Counted from the first letter of the stretch, positions 40,486 through 48,943 are shown. The stretch: DNA of 64,000 bases from Streptomyces sp. WM4235 (GCF_001279725.1 NZ_LGDE01000415.1:16653-80652), one strand, 5' to 3'. Numbers and translations: made by a program. The notes: generated by a model from the sequence alone, not told the origin.

Positions 40486-42144
40486 TCACACCGCCCGGCG
40501 GGCCCGGACGCGGCGTACGAGGACCCATCCGAGGCCGCCCGCGGCGAGCAGGAGCAGCGCGTACTCGGTCAGCGGCCCGAAGCGGGTGGCCGGGGTCTGC
40601 GTGGAGCGCAGCGGGACCTTCTCCACCAGCGCGTCGGCGGTGAACATCTTCGTCTGGCGGACGACCGTTCCGTCGGGCCGGATGACGGCGCTGACGCCGC
40701 TGGTGACGGGCACGAGCACGGTGCGGCTGTGCTCGACGGCGCGGACGCGGTCCATGGCGAGCTGCTGGTAGGTCATCTGGGAGCGGCCGAAGGTGGCGTT
40801 GTTGCTCGGTACGGCGATGACCTGCGCCCCGGCGCGGACGGTGGAGCGGACGGCGTCGTCGAAGGCGGCCTCGTAGCAGGTGACCATGCCGACCCGGCTG
40901 CCCGCCATGTCGAAGACGCCGGGGTCCTTGCCGGGGCCGAAGTCGCGGCGGACCCGGTCCACGTCCTTGCTGAAGATCCGGATGACGGAGCGCATGGGCA
41001 TGCGCTCGCCGAAGGGTTGGATCTTGCGCTTGTCGTAGGTCTGGGTGGGGCCCTTGGCAGGGTCCCAGAGGATCATCGTGTTGCGCAGGGGGCCGGTCGG
41101 CGGCGCGATGACGGAGCCGATCGCGACGGGGACGCCGATGCGCTTGACGGCGTTGTCGATGACGTCGTGGGCGTCGCGCTCGGCGTAGGGGTCGATGTCG
41201 GAGGAGTTCTCCGGCCAGACCACGAAGTCGGGCTGCTCGGCGCGGCCCGCCTTGACGTCGTCGGCGAGCTTGAGCGTGCGGTTGGCGTGGTTGTCCAGGA
41301 CGGCACGGCGCTGCGAGTTGAAGTCGAAGCCGGCGCGGGGGACGTTGCCCTGGATGACGGCGGCCACCGAGGTGCCGTCCTCGGCCGCGTCCGACACGAG
41401 CGGGCGGGCCGCGAGGGCCGCGCCGATCGGCGCGACGACGGCGAGCAGGGCGAGGGCCACCGTGGTGCGGCGGGGGTCGCGGCGGGCGACGCGCGCGACC
41501 TCGTACAGGCCGAATCCGCACAGGGCGACCGCGAAGGACAGCAGCGGGGTGCCACCGAGCGCGGCGAGCGGGAGGAGGAAGCCGTCGGCCTGGCCGAAGG
41601 CGAGCTTGCCCCAGGAGAAGCCGCCGAAGGGGACTCGGGAGCGCAGCGCCTCGGCGGCCACCCAGATGGCGGCGGCCCAGAGCGCCCGGCCGGGGAGCTT
41701 GCCGACGAGGGCGATGCCGAGCCCGGCGAGACCGAGCAGCAGCGCTTCGAGGGTGGCGAGGGCCAGCCACGGGACGGGGCCGACCTCCTCACCGGTCCAG
41801 GACAGCAGCGGGACGAGGTAGCCGAGGCCGAAGAGGAAGCCGAGGCCGAAGCCGGCTCGGGCGCGGCGGCCGTGCAGGCAGCCGGCCAGCAGGGCGAGGG
41901 CGAACGGCGCCAGCCACCACAGGGGGCGGGGCGGGAAACTCGCGTAGAGCAGCAGTCCGGCGAGGACCGCGATCAGGGAGCGCGTCTGCCACGGGGCCTT
42001 GCGGGCACCGGCGAGCACGGTCCGCGACAGGCGGGCGGCCGTCCACTTCCCGTCGTCGGGACCACCGGGGTTCGCGTCGGCCGCGGCTGCCGCGGTGGAG
42101 GGGGAGGGATCGTTCCCGGCCGCGCGGGTGACACTGCTGCTCAT
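40486..42144 (-). CDS. lnt: Apolipoprotein N-acyltransferase
   Basis: 552 aa. About six N-terminal membrane helices (residues 50-245), then a nitrilase-fold domain with the catalytic triad E312 (VWPENSS), K372 (YDKRKIQPFGE) and C423 (VTCYEAAF), and a final membrane helix (LTEYALLLLAAGGLGWVLVR). Lnt adds the third acyl chain to lipoproteins at the outer face of the membrane; Streptomyces usually carry one or two lnt copies. The ATG at 42144 lies 7 nt after a TACACT -10, indicating a leaderless mRNA. Several lipoproteins in this window (ModA, the fasciclin protein) are possible substrates. Confidence 0.95.
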   Translation of the reverse strand: MSSSVTRAAGNDPSPSTAAAAADANPGGPDDGKWTAARLSRTVLAGARKAPWQTRSLIAVLAGLLLYASFPPRPLWWLAPFALALLAGCLHGRRARAGFGLGFLFGLGYLVPLLSWTGEEVGPVPWLALATLEALLLGLAGLGIALVGKLPGRALWAAAIWVAAEALRSRVPFGGFSWGKLAFGQADGFLLPLAALGGTPLLSFAVALCGFGLYEVARVARRDPRRTTVALALLAVVAPIGAALAARPLVSDAAEDGTSVAAVIQGNVPRAGFDFNSQRRAVLDNHANRTLKLADDVKAGRAEQPDFVVWPENSSDIDPYAERDAHDVIDNAVKRIGVPVAIGSVIAPPTGPLRNTMILWDPAKGPTQTYDKRKIQPFGERMPMRSVIRIFSKDVDRVRRDFGPGKDPGVFDMAGSRVGMVTCYEAAFDDAVRSTVRAGAQVIAVPSNNATFGRSQMTYQQLAMDRVRAVEHSRTVLVPVTSGVSAVIRPDGTVVRQTKMFTADALVEKVPLRSTQTPATRFGPLTEYALLLLAAGGLGWVLVRRVRARRAV

Positions 42145-42151
42145 CTGGCGG

Positions 42152-42157
42152 AGTGTA
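42152..42157 (-). promoter_or_regulatory. -10 element of a leaderless lnt promoter
   Basis: On the minus strand TACACT ends 7 nt before the ATG at 42144. No Shine-Dalgarno is present; no convincing -35 was found. Confidence 0.45.
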
Positions 42158-42188
42158 CGTCCCCGCGCGCGCGAAGCGGGTGACCGGC

Positions 42189-42704
42189 TCAGTGGGCCAG
42201 GGCACGCAGGTGGGTGCGGATGACCCGGACCGCGTTCTCGGCGTCGTCGACGGTGACCGTGAACAGTTTCCCGTCGCCCAGGCGCAGCTCCACGCCCTCG
42301 CCGCGGCGGACGACGACGGCGGTGCCCTTGTCGGGGCGCCAGCGGTAGCCCCAGCCGCCCCACTGCTGCGGGGTGATCTGCGCCACGAACTCGGCGGAGG
42401 TCACCTCGGACAGCGGGATGGTGCGACGCGGCAGCCCGATGTGGCCACAGCGCACCTCCATGGCCCGGGAGTCGACGGTGACGGCCACGTGGACGAAGGC
42501 GAGGGTCCCGAAGAGAACGAGCAGACCCACCGCGAGACAGCCGATCACAGCCATGAGCAGGGGGACGATGCCCGCCGTCCACGCGTAGTCGACGGCGAGT
42601 TCGATGCCCAGCGCGAGGCACGCCGCACCGATGCCGGCGAGCAGCCACTGTGCGCGGTTGGAGGCGCGGCCCGTCCAGAGCGGACCCGGGGGGTGACCCG
42701 TCAT
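42189..42704 (-). CDS. PH-domain membrane protein
   Basis: 171 aa. Two membrane helices (RAQWLLAGIGAACLALGIEL and GCLAVGLLVLFGTLAFVHVA) precede a bacterial PH-like domain (about 70-165) with GHIGLPRRTIPLSEVTSAEF, WGGWGYRWRP and a strand ending GKLFTVTVDDAENAVRVIRT. Function unknown; bacterial PH domains mostly mediate protein contacts. A TACGCT -10 (42712-42717) 7 nt before the ATG at 42704 suggests a leaderless message. Upstream of lnt on the same strand but with separate signals. Confidence 0.85.
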   Translation of the reverse strand: MTGHPPGPLWTGRASNRAQWLLAGIGAACLALGIELAVDYAWTAGIVPLLMAVIGCLAVGLLVLFGTLAFVHVAVTVDSRAMEVRCGHIGLPRRTIPLSEVTSAEFVAQITPQQWGGWGYRWRPDKGTAVVVRRGEGVELRLGDGKLFTVTVDDAENAVRVIRTHLRALAH

Positions 42705-43032
42705 GTGTAGCAGCGTACTCACGTTCCGCACGCGCGCCACCGTCTCTCCGCCGCCCGGTTCGACGGCGTCGCCCCCGGGCGGGCCGGTCGATCGGTCTCC
42801 CACCTCGGCGAACGCCTCAGCCGGGCACCGCGGCGGCGCCCGGCCCCCACGATCACCACAGCCGTGGTACTCCACCTGTGGCACCCACGGTCGTGGTGGG
42901 CCGACCAGGTGAATCGGGAGCGAAGGAGCACTGCGTTCAGCGGTACCGGAGCCGCCGGGCCGGGCCGGAGGACCCGGGGGGTTTCACCCGCGGCCTGCTG
43001 GACAGCATCTGCCCCGACGAACAGGAGGCATC
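42705..43032. other. 328-bp divergent intergenic region
   Basis: It lies between the PH-domain gene and the ADP-ribosylglycohydrolase gene. It holds the TACGCT -10 of the PH gene, inverted elements CCACAG/CTGTGG (42856-42861 and 42876-42881) with nearby CCGTGG and CCACGG copies around 42861-42895, and the AGGAGG binding site at 43023. No gene was recognised. Confidence 0.45.
42712..42717 (-). promoter_or_regulatory. -10 element of a leaderless promoter (PH-domain gene)
   Basis: On the minus strand TACGCT ends 7 nt before the ATG at 42704, with no Shine-Dalgarno sequence. Confidence 0.45.
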
Positions 43033-44007
43033 GTGACCGGTCGGCTCGATCGTGCGGTGGGAGCGGTGCTGGGCTCGGCCGCGGGGGACGCGCTCGGCGC
43101 GCCCTTCGAGTTCGGCCCCGCCGGTGAACTGGCGGCGCGCGGGAAGGAGATGGCCGGGGGCGGTGGATGGGACCCGGGCGAGGCGACCGACGACACGCAG
43201 ATGGCGGTGCTCGTCGGCGAGTCCCTGCTGGAACACGGCGGGCTCGAACTCCCCGACGTCTTCGCGAGGTTCCGGCGCTGGGCGGCCGGGCGACCCAAGG
43301 ACATCGGGCTCCAGACGGAGGACGTGCTGACGAACGGCGCGTCGTGGGACCTGGCCGCCGCCCTGCACTTCCAGGTCAACTCACGGGCGGCGGGCAACGG
43401 TTCGCTGATGCGCGCGGCCACCTCGGCGGTGTACTTCGCGGCCGCCGGGCGGGAGGCCACCATGGACGCGGCCCGGCGGATCGCGGCCCTCACGCACGGC
43501 GACCGCGCCGCCTGGGAGGGCACCGCCGTCCTGCACGAACTGGTACGGGTGGCCCTGGACGGGGCCGATCCGCTGGCCGCGCTGCCCGCGACACTCGACG
43601 CGGTGCACCCGGACCACCGGGAACGCTACGGGCGCGTACTCGCCCCGGACTGGCACCCGGACCTGGCCACCGAGTTCAACGGGGCCGTGTGGCCCTGCCT
43701 CGGCTCGGCGGTGTGGGCTCTGCGGACCACCTCGGGGTTCCCCGAGGCCGTGCGCGCCGCGGTGAACCTGGGCGGGGACACCGACACCGTCGCGGCGGTC
43801 ACCGGAGCGCTGGCCGGCGCCCGGTACGGCCGGGGGGCGATCCCGGACGCCTGGACCGGGCCCCTGCACGTACCGATGCCCGGCTACGGGGACCGCACCC
43901 TCGACGCGGCCGGGCTCCGGGACCTGGCCCTGCGACTGGCGGACGCCGGCCCGGGCGCCGAGAGCCCCGACGTCGTCCCGCCGACGGCCGCGGGCCGGCC
44001 TCACTGA
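43033..44007 (+). CDS. ADP-ribosylglycohydrolase family protein
   Basis: 324 aa. It starts RLDRAVGAVLGSAAGDALGA, the hallmark of the family. The dinuclear Mg ligands are visible in ATDDTQMAVL (T-D-D near residues 56-59) and VNLGGDTDTVAAVTGALAGA (D-x-D near 240). It removes ADP-ribose from proteins or metabolites (DraG/ARH-like); substrate unknown. The GTG at 43033 follows AGGAGG. No ADP-ribosyltransferase gene is nearby. Convergent with the racemase gene across a strong hairpin. Confidence 0.93.
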   Translation: MTGRLDRAVGAVLGSAAGDALGAPFEFGPAGELAARGKEMAGGGGWDPGEATDDTQMAVLVGESLLEHGGLELPDVFARFRRWAAGRPKDIGLQTEDVLTNGASWDLAAALHFQVNSRAAGNGSLMRAATSAVYFAAAGREATMDAARRIAALTHGDRAAWEGTAVLHELVRVALDGADPLAALPATLDAVHPDHRERYGRVLAPDWHPDLATEFNGAVWPCLGSAVWALRTTSGFPEAVRAAVNLGGDTDTVAAVTGALAGARYGRGAIPDAWTGPLHVPMPGYGDRTLDAAGLRDLALRLADAGPGAESPDVVPPTAAGRPH

Positions 44008-44021
44008 CCTTCCGGGCCTTC

Positions 44022-44043
44022 GGGCCGCCCGGGCGGGCGGCCC
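44022..44043. terminator. Bidirectional terminator-like hairpin
   Basis: GGGCCGCCCG-GG-CGGGCGGCCC is a perfect 10-bp inverted repeat between the convergent ADP-ribosylglycohydrolase and racemase genes. Confidence 0.7.
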
Positions 44044-44049
44044 GCGCGG

Positions 44050-44844
44050 TCACTGACCGACGGTCGCGCCCGTCCCGGCGAAGAGTCGACCCTCGGCGTA
44101 GCCGAGCACCTCGGCGGGCAGCTCCGAGGGACGTCCGCTGAGCAGCACGGTCAGACCGCCCGTGCGGGGCAGACCCGGCTCGGGGCGGGCGCCGATGCGG
44201 CGCAGCGCCTGACCGGCGACGGCTTCTGCGGACCCGTGGAACACGAACCCGTTCCCGCCGGTGCGCTCGATCAGGGCGGCCCGGATGGGCGCCTCCACCA
44301 ACTCGTAGTGCGTACAGCCGAGGACCACGTCCGTGACGTCGGGCGGGGTCAGCGCGGCGGCCGCGGCGACGGTGCGCGCGACGGCTTCCTCGTCGGCGTA
44401 CTGCACGGCGTCGGCCAGCCCCGGGCAGGGCACCTCGGTGACCGGGACACCGGCGGCGAACGCGCGGATCAGGTCGCGCTGGTAGGGGCTGCCCGTGGTG
44501 GCGGGGGTGGCCCAGATGGCCACGCGACCGCCGGCGGAGGCCGCCGGCTTGATCGCGGGGACCGTGCCGATGACCGGGATACCCGGCTCCAGCGCGGCCC
44601 GCAGGGCGGGCAGGCTGTGCACGGACGCGGTGTTGCAGGCCACGATCAGCGCGTCCGGCCGGAGCGCGGCGGCGGCCCGGGCCACGTCCAGGGCCCGCCC
44701 GGTGAGGTCGGCGGGGGTGCGCGGACCCCACGGCATCCCGTCGGGGTCCGAAGACAGCACCAGATCGGCGTCCGGCCGCAGCCGGCGCATCGCGGCGGCC
44801 GCCGCGAGGAGGCCGATTCCCGAGTCCATGAGCGCGATCTTCAC
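44050..44844 (-). CDS. Glutamate/aspartate racemase family protein (MurI-like)
   Basis: 264 aa. It starts KIALMDSGIGLLAAAAAMRR, with the D-S-G-x-G substrate loop of MurI (one of the two catalytic pockets) but L in place of the following G. Both catalytic cysteines are present: ALIVACNTAS (C70) and VVLGCTHYEL (C177). MurI makes D-glutamate for peptidoglycan; this could be MurI or a related Asp/Glu racemase paralogue. GTG start at 44844 with AAGGTGA upstream. Not in an operon. Convergent with the ADP-ribosylglycohydrolase gene. Confidence 0.85.
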   Translation of the reverse strand: MKIALMDSGIGLLAAAAAMRRLRPDADLVLSSDPDGMPWGPRTPADLTGRALDVARAAAALRPDALIVACNTASVHSLPALRAALEPGIPVIGTVPAIKPAASAGGRVAIWATPATTGSPYQRDLIRAFAAGVPVTEVPCPGLADAVQYADEEAVARTVAAAAALTPPDVTDVVLGCTHYELVEAPIRAALIERTGGNGFVFHGSAEAVAGQALRRIGARPEPGLPRTGGLTVLLSGRPSELPAEVLGYAEGRLFAGTGATVGQ

Positions 44845-45054
44845 TTGGTCACCTTAATCGACGCCCCCCTCGAACCCGACCTCCACGCCCCACGACGCCG
44901 GGCCCGGGGCCGCCCCGGCGCCCGTTCCCGGCGGCGGGCTCCACACCGGCCGCGGCACCCTTCCGGCGGGCCGGGACGGTCCCGGGCCCGCCTCCGCGGG
45001 GCGCCACGCCCCGAAGTGCGCGACACGCACCGCGGGTTTCGACACACTGCGGCC

Positions 45055-46227
45055 ATGGGCCTCCTCCTCACCGCCGCGTACGTCTCCCTCGCCGCCTGGC
45101 TCTGGCTCGCCCTCGCCCAGGGCATGTTCTGGCGCACCGACGTCCGGCTCCCCCGGCGCACCGACCCCGCGCACTGGCCGTCGGTCGCGATCGTCGTCCC
45201 GGCCCGGGACGAGGCGCGGGTGCTCCCGCTCAGCCTCCCGTCCCTGATCGCCCAGGACTATCCGGGTGCCGCCGAGATCTTCCTGGTCGACGACGGCAGC
45301 ACCGATGGCACCGCCGATCTCGCCCGGCGCCTGGCGGGCGAGCAGCCGGGGCTCGCTCTGACGGTCCTCTCCCCCGGCGAACCGGAACCGGGGTGGACCG
45401 GCAAACTGTGGGCCCTGCGCCACGGCATCGGGCAGGCCCGCACGGCCCGCACCGCGGAGCCGGACTTCCTCCTGCTCACCGACGCCGACATCGCCCACGA
45501 GCCCGACAGCCTCCGCGAGCTCGTCGCCGCCGCGACCTCCGCGGACCTCGACCTGGTCTCACAGATGGCCCGGTTGCGGGTGACGAGCCCGTGGGAACGC
45601 CTCGTCGTCCCCGCCTTCGTGTACTTCTTCGCACAGCTCTACCCGTTCCGGTGGGTCAACCGCCCCGGCGGCCGGACCGCCGCCGCCGCCGGCGGGTGCG
45701 TGTTGCTCCGTACCGCGACCGCCGTACGCGCCGGCGTCCCCGACTCCATCCGACAGGCCGTCATCGACGACGTGTCGCTCGCCCGCGCCGTGCGTCGGTC
45801 CGGCGGCAGGATCTGGTTGGGGCTGGCGGAGCGGGTGGACAGCGTGCGCCCGTACCCCGCGCTGGGCGATCTGTGGCGGATGGTCTCGCGCAGCGCGTAC
45901 ACCCAACTGCGCCACCAGCCGCTGCTGCTGGCCGGCGCGGTGGTCGGCCTGACGGTGGTCTACCTCGTCCCGCCCGTGGCCCTCGTCGTGGGACTGGCAG
46001 CCGCGCACCCCGCCCCGGCGTGGGCGGGCGGTCTCGCCTGGCTGCTGATGGCGGGCACCTACCTGCCGATGCTGCGCTACTACCGGCAGTCGGCCGCCTT
46101 GGCCCCGCTGCTTCCTTTCACGGCGCTGCTCTACCTCCTGATGACCGTGGACTCCGCCGTCCTGCACCACCGGGGTCGCGGGGCGGCCTGGAAAGGTCGC
46201 ACCTATGCCCGTCCGACCGACGCCTGA
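45055..46227 (+). CDS. Membrane glycosyltransferase family 2 (HpnB-like)
   Basis: 390 aa. An N-terminal membrane helix (TAAYVSLAAWLWLALAQGMF), then a GT-A domain: VAIVVPARDEARVLPLSLPS, FLVDDGSTDGTADLARRL and LLLTDADIAHEPDSLRELVA (D-x-D-like TDAD), with QAVIDDVSLARAVRRSGGRI carrying the E/D-D base motif. Three or more helices follow (residues 290-380). It resembles HpnB, a glycosyltransferase of hopanoid clusters, but no hopanoid genes are adjacent, so the acceptor is unknown. A CACACT hexamer 6 nt before the ATG suggests a leaderless mRNA. Confidence 0.87.
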   Translation: MGLLLTAAYVSLAAWLWLALAQGMFWRTDVRLPRRTDPAHWPSVAIVVPARDEARVLPLSLPSLIAQDYPGAAEIFLVDDGSTDGTADLARRLAGEQPGLALTVLSPGEPEPGWTGKLWALRHGIGQARTARTAEPDFLLLTDADIAHEPDSLRELVAAATSADLDLVSQMARLRVTSPWERLVVPAFVYFFAQLYPFRWVNRPGGRTAAAAGGCVLLRTATAVRAGVPDSIRQAVIDDVSLARAVRRSGGRIWLGLAERVDSVRPYPALGDLWRMVSRSAYTQLRHQPLLLAGAVVGLTVVYLVPPVALVVGLAAAHPAPAWAGGLAWLLMAGTYLPMLRYYRQSAALAPLLPFTALLYLLMTVDSAVLHHRGRGAAWKGRTYARPTDA

Positions 46228-46374
46228 ACCGACCGGGCCCCACCTGAAAGCGTGTCATCCGAGGTCATCGCGTTGTGACGGAACGTCAGCACCACATGGG
46301 TGCACCGCACAACCGGTCGGTACGAGTAGCAGCAAGTCGGGGCGGAAGTGGCGAATCGTGCACGCGGAGGTGAA

Positions 46375-46449
46375 GTGAAGCCTGTGGCTCTGACCTGCGA
46401 ATATGCAGGTCAGGGCGGTGTTGGTCACACCTCGCTATGGACCCGGTGA
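46375..46449 (+). CDS. Possible 24-residue leader-type peptide
   Basis: GTG at 46375 preceded by GGAGGTGAA (spacing 4 nt). The reading frame VKPVALTCEYAGQGGVGHTS, ending LWTR, stops at 46447-46449, 24 nt before the Q-rich protein start. Codon third positions are only about half G/C, unlike neighbouring genes, so it may be a regulatory peptide or chance. The perfect inverted repeat at 46391-46412 lies inside it. I do not recognise the sequence. Confidence 0.3.
   Translation: MKPVALTCEYAGQGGVGHTSLWTR
46391..46412. promoter_or_regulatory. Perfect 8-bp inverted repeat upstream of the Q-rich gene
   Basis: TGACCTGC-GAATAT-GCAGGTCA, extended by one more pair on each side (C46390-G46413). It lies 62 nt before the ATG at 46474. 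As DNA it is a strong candidate operator; as RNA it is a hairpin with a 6-nt loop that could end transcription of the glycosyltransferase gene or sit in a leader. Confidence 0.6.
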
Positions 46450-46460
46450 AGTCGTGGGCT

Positions 46461-46466
46461 TAACTT
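46461..46466 (+). promoter_or_regulatory. -10 element of a leaderless promoter (Q-rich gene)
   Basis: TAACTT ends 7 nt before the ATG at 46474, with no Shine-Dalgarno between. The -35 region (46437-46443) is weak. Confidence 0.5.
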
Positions 46467-46473
46467 AGGTCCC

Positions 46474-46977
46474 ATGACCTCCCCCCGCTCCACTTATGGC
46501 GGCGGTTACTACTCCGCGCCCTCCTTCCCGGACACCCCCATCTACGACTCCCTCGTCGCCGAACGCGGCACCCCGCAGATCGCGCCGATCCGTGTCCCGG
46601 CCCAGTACGACTCTCCGAGTGCCGGTTATTCGAGCGGTGGGTACCTGCCGGCCCTCCCGTCCGCCCTGCCCGCCCTGCCGCCCGCACCGCAGCAGCAGCA
46701 GGCTCCGGCGTACGGGTACCCGTACCAGCAGCAGTCCGCACCGCAGCAGATGCCCGTGCCGTTGCAGCAGGCGCCCGCGCCGTACATCCCGCAGCAGCAG
46801 CCCGTCGCCTCGCGTCCGGTGTACGCGCAGCAGCAGCCGCAGCAGCCCCGTCCGGTCGCCACGGGCACCGGGTACGAGGCCATGCGCCCGGCGGCTCCCA
46901 GGCCGATGCAGGCACCCGTGCAGGCCACCTCGTACGAGGACCCGTACGGCCGCCAGTACCAGGGGCGCGGCTACTGA
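46474..46977 (+). CDS. Gln/Pro/Tyr-rich low-complexity protein (DUF6643-like)
   Basis: 167 aa. The first 45 residues are conserved-looking (SPRSTYGGGYYSAPSFPDTP, then IYDSLVAERGTPQIAPIRVP). The rest is low complexity, with Q-rich runs such as PAPQQQQAPAYGYPYQQQ and PQQMPVPLQQAPAPYIPQQQ, ending YEDPYGRQYQGRGY. No signal peptide or membrane helix. I recall this as DUF6643 in Streptomyces, function unknown. Composition is prion-like (Q, Y, P, G), so condensate formation is conceivable. It probably starts transcription at its ATG. Confidence 0.8.
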   Translation: MTSPRSTYGGGYYSAPSFPDTPIYDSLVAERGTPQIAPIRVPAQYDSPSAGYSSGGYLPALPSALPALPPAPQQQQAPAYGYPYQQQSAPQQMPVPLQQAPAPYIPQQQPVASRPVYAQQQPQQPRPVATGTGYEAMRPAAPRPMQAPVQATSYEDPYGRQYQGRGY

Positions 46978-47046
46978 CCGGTCCTGCCGGAGGTCGGGTG
47001 ATCGGCGCCGCACGGCGCTGACCTGGGGACGCGTGAGGGCGGCCGG

Positions 47047-47052
47047 TAAAAT
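47047..47052 (+). promoter_or_regulatory. -10 element of a leaderless promoter (MOSC gene)
   Basis: TAAAAT, a near-consensus -10, ends 6 nt before the ATG at 47059 with no Shine-Dalgarno. Confidence 0.55.
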
Positions 47053-47058
47053 GCCCTC

Positions 47059-47886
47059 ATGCCGACCCTGTATGTCCATTCGCTCCATGTCCATCCCGTC
47101 AAGTCGGTGGCGGGGATCGCTCCCGACGAGGTGGCCGTGGAGCCCTGGGGTCTGTCCGGTGACCGCCGCTGGGCCGTGGTCGACGTCGAGGGTTCGGTCG
47201 TCACCCAACGGCAGCAGCCCCGGCTGGCCTTGGCTTCCTCGCGTCCGCTCGCGGCCGGCCGGATCGTGCTGTCCGCGCCCGGAATGGCGGACCTGACGGT
47301 GGAGGTGCCGGAGCCGGGGCCGCTGGAGCCGGTCGTGCTGTTCGGCAAGAAGATCGAGACGGTGGTCGCCGCCGGCGAGGCCGGCGACTGGCTCAGCGCC
47401 TTCCTCGGGATGCCCGTCCGGCTGGTGCACCTCGACGATCCGGCCGTCCGACGCCCGGTGGACCCGGACTACGCGCTGCCCGGCGAGACCGTGAGCCTGG
47501 CCGACGCCTATCCGCTGTTGATCACCACCCTGGCCTCGCTGGAGGCCCTGAACGAGCTGATCGCCCGCGGGGACCATCCCGAGGAGGGGCCGCTGCCGAT
47601 GAACCGGTTCCGGCCGAGCCTGGTGGTGGCGGGTGGCGGGGCCTGGGCCGAGGACGGCTGGCGACGGATCGCGGTGGGCGACACCGCCGTGTTCCGGGGA
47701 GTGCGGGAATGCGGGCGGTGCGTCGTCACGACCACCGACCAGCGGACGGCGACGCGGGGCAAGGAGCCCCTCAAGACCCTGGCCCGACACCGGCGGATCG
47801 GGAAGTCCCTCGCTTTCGGACGGCAGGTGGCGCCGGTGGCACTGGGCACGGTGCGCGTGGGCGACGAGGTCCGCGTCCTGGAGTGA
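47059..47886 (+). CDS. MOSC domain (molybdenum-cofactor sulfurase-like) protein
   Basis: 275 aa. N-terminal MOSC_N beta-barrel (TLYVHSLHVHPVKSVAGIAP, then LSGDRRWAVVDVEGSVVTQR), then the MOSC domain with the conserved MNRFRPSLVVAGGGAWAEDG, VGDTAVFRGVRECGRCVVTT (catalytic Cys in E-C-G-R-C) and GTVRVGDEVRVL. It is the MARC-like group of molybdopterin-linked enzymes that reduce N-hydroxylated compounds or handle the cofactor. The molybdate transport locus is about 30 kb away in this window. TAAAAT 6 nt before the ATG suggests a leaderless mRNA. Confidence 0.92.
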   Translation: MPTLYVHSLHVHPVKSVAGIAPDEVAVEPWGLSGDRRWAVVDVEGSVVTQRQQPRLALASSRPLAAGRIVLSAPGMADLTVEVPEPGPLEPVVLFGKKIETVVAAGEAGDWLSAFLGMPVRLVHLDDPAVRRPVDPDYALPGETVSLADAYPLLITTLASLEALNELIARGDHPEEGPLPMNRFRPSLVVAGGGAWAEDGWRRIAVGDTAVFRGVRECGRCVVTTTDQRTATRGKEPLKTLARHRRIGKSLAFGRQVAPVALGTVRVGDEVRVLE

Positions 47887-47903
47887 GCACGCCGACCACG
47901 ACC

Positions 47904-47939
47904 GGGCCGGGGTGACCGTCCGGGCCGGGGTGACCGTCC
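47904..47939. repeat. 18-bp tandem duplication
   Basis: GGGCCGGGGTGACCGTCC occurs twice head to tail (47904-47921 and 47922-47939) downstream of the MOSC gene, with a partial third copy following. No coding function. Confidence 0.7.
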
Positions 47940-48169
47940 GGACCGGTGCCGCCGGAACTACACCTTCGAGGGGCTCGACCCGCCCCACGGAACCAACCGG
48001 CCCGGCGGGGCCGTTGAATGACTCGGGACGGGTGACACCGAACGGCCGGCGCACGGGGGACGTGCACCGGATCGGGTGACCACATGTCCGCGCGTCCCGG
48101 AATGCGCGTCCACCGGGCATGCGGGAGGCTTGGACGCGCAGACAGACGGAGGCAAGGGGGTGCCGGACC

Positions 48170-48781
48170 GTGCGGACAGCAATGGGTGTGTGGCGTTGGC
48201 GGCGCAATCCGCTGCGCCGACCGACCGATCTCTTCGAGGCGTGGGTGGCGTTCGCCGCCGTGATCTGCGTCCTGCTGGTGGCTCCGGCCGTCGGCTGGGC
48301 CACGGGACTCCAGGTGGACGGCACCCTTCAGCGCGCCGCGAGCGAACAGCGGCAGGAGCGGCAACTGGTGCCGGCGGTGGTGCTCCGCACGGCTCCGGAC
48401 CCGCCCGCCGGCGCGGAGAGCGATCCGACGGCCGACCGGCAGACCCCGGCACGGACTCAGGTCGTGGCCTCCTGGATCGCGCCCGACGGCACCAGCCGTC
48501 AGGGGACGGTGCCGGCCGCCGAGGAGCCACCGCGTCCCGGGGACAGATTCCGGATGTGGACCGACTCCGGGGGGCGGCTGGTGGGCCGCCCGCTCGACCC
48601 GTCGGCGGCGTCCTTCCACGCGACGATGGCCGGTCTCGCCGCCGCCCTGGGCCTGGCCGCCCTGGTGGAGACGGTCCGGCGCCTGGTCGTACGCAGGCTC
48701 ATGCATCGGCGGTACTCGCGTCTGGACCGTGCGTGGGCGGCGGCCGGCCCGGACTGGGGCCGGGCGGGTGCGGGCAGCTGA
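48170..48781 (+). CDS. Rv1733c-like membrane protein
   Basis: 203 aa. It starts RTAMGVWRWRRNPLRRPTDL (positively charged N-terminus typical of the family), then a membrane helix (FAAVICVLLVAPAVGWATGL), a 90-residue external domain containing VVASWIAPDGTSRQGTVPAA and GDRFRMWTDSGGRL, and a second helix (FHATMAGLAAALGLAALVET) before a basic cytoplasmic end. Rv1733c is a dormancy-regulon membrane protein of Mycobacterium tuberculosis; function unknown. GTG at 48170 and ATG at 48182 are alternatives; the purine-rich AAGGGGG favours the GTG. Confidence 0.82.
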   Translation: MRTAMGVWRWRRNPLRRPTDLFEAWVAFAAVICVLLVAPAVGWATGLQVDGTLQRAASEQRQERQLVPAVVLRTAPDPPAGAESDPTADRQTPARTQVVASWIAPDGTSRQGTVPAAEEPPRPGDRFRMWTDSGGRLVGRPLDPSAASFHATMAGLAAALGLAALVETVRRLVVRRLMHRRYSRLDRAWAAAGPDWGRAGAGS

Positions 48782-48858
48782 CCTGGCAACTCATCGGCCC
48801 CGCGCGCGCTACGGTGGTCCGGGTGGTTCAGCCGCTCCAGGCACTTCGATCTCTTTGA

Positions 48859-48903
48859 GCTGCCTCGGTGGCGTCAGTCGCTGACGTCAGTCGCTTCGGC
48901 AGC
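48859..48903. repeat. Direct and inverted repeats before the beta-helix/AAA gene
   Basis: GTCAGTCGC occurs twice, 13 nt apart (48873-48881 and 48886-48894); the first overlaps a short hairpin (GTCAG-TCG-CTGAC). The outer pair GCTGCC/GGCAGC (48859-48864 and 48898-48903) encloses them. Located 40-85 nt before the ATG, so it is a candidate operator region. Confidence 0.45.
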
Positions 48904-48943
48904 GGGATTACCGCGAATACGAGGGTGGGGGCACGACAGCACC

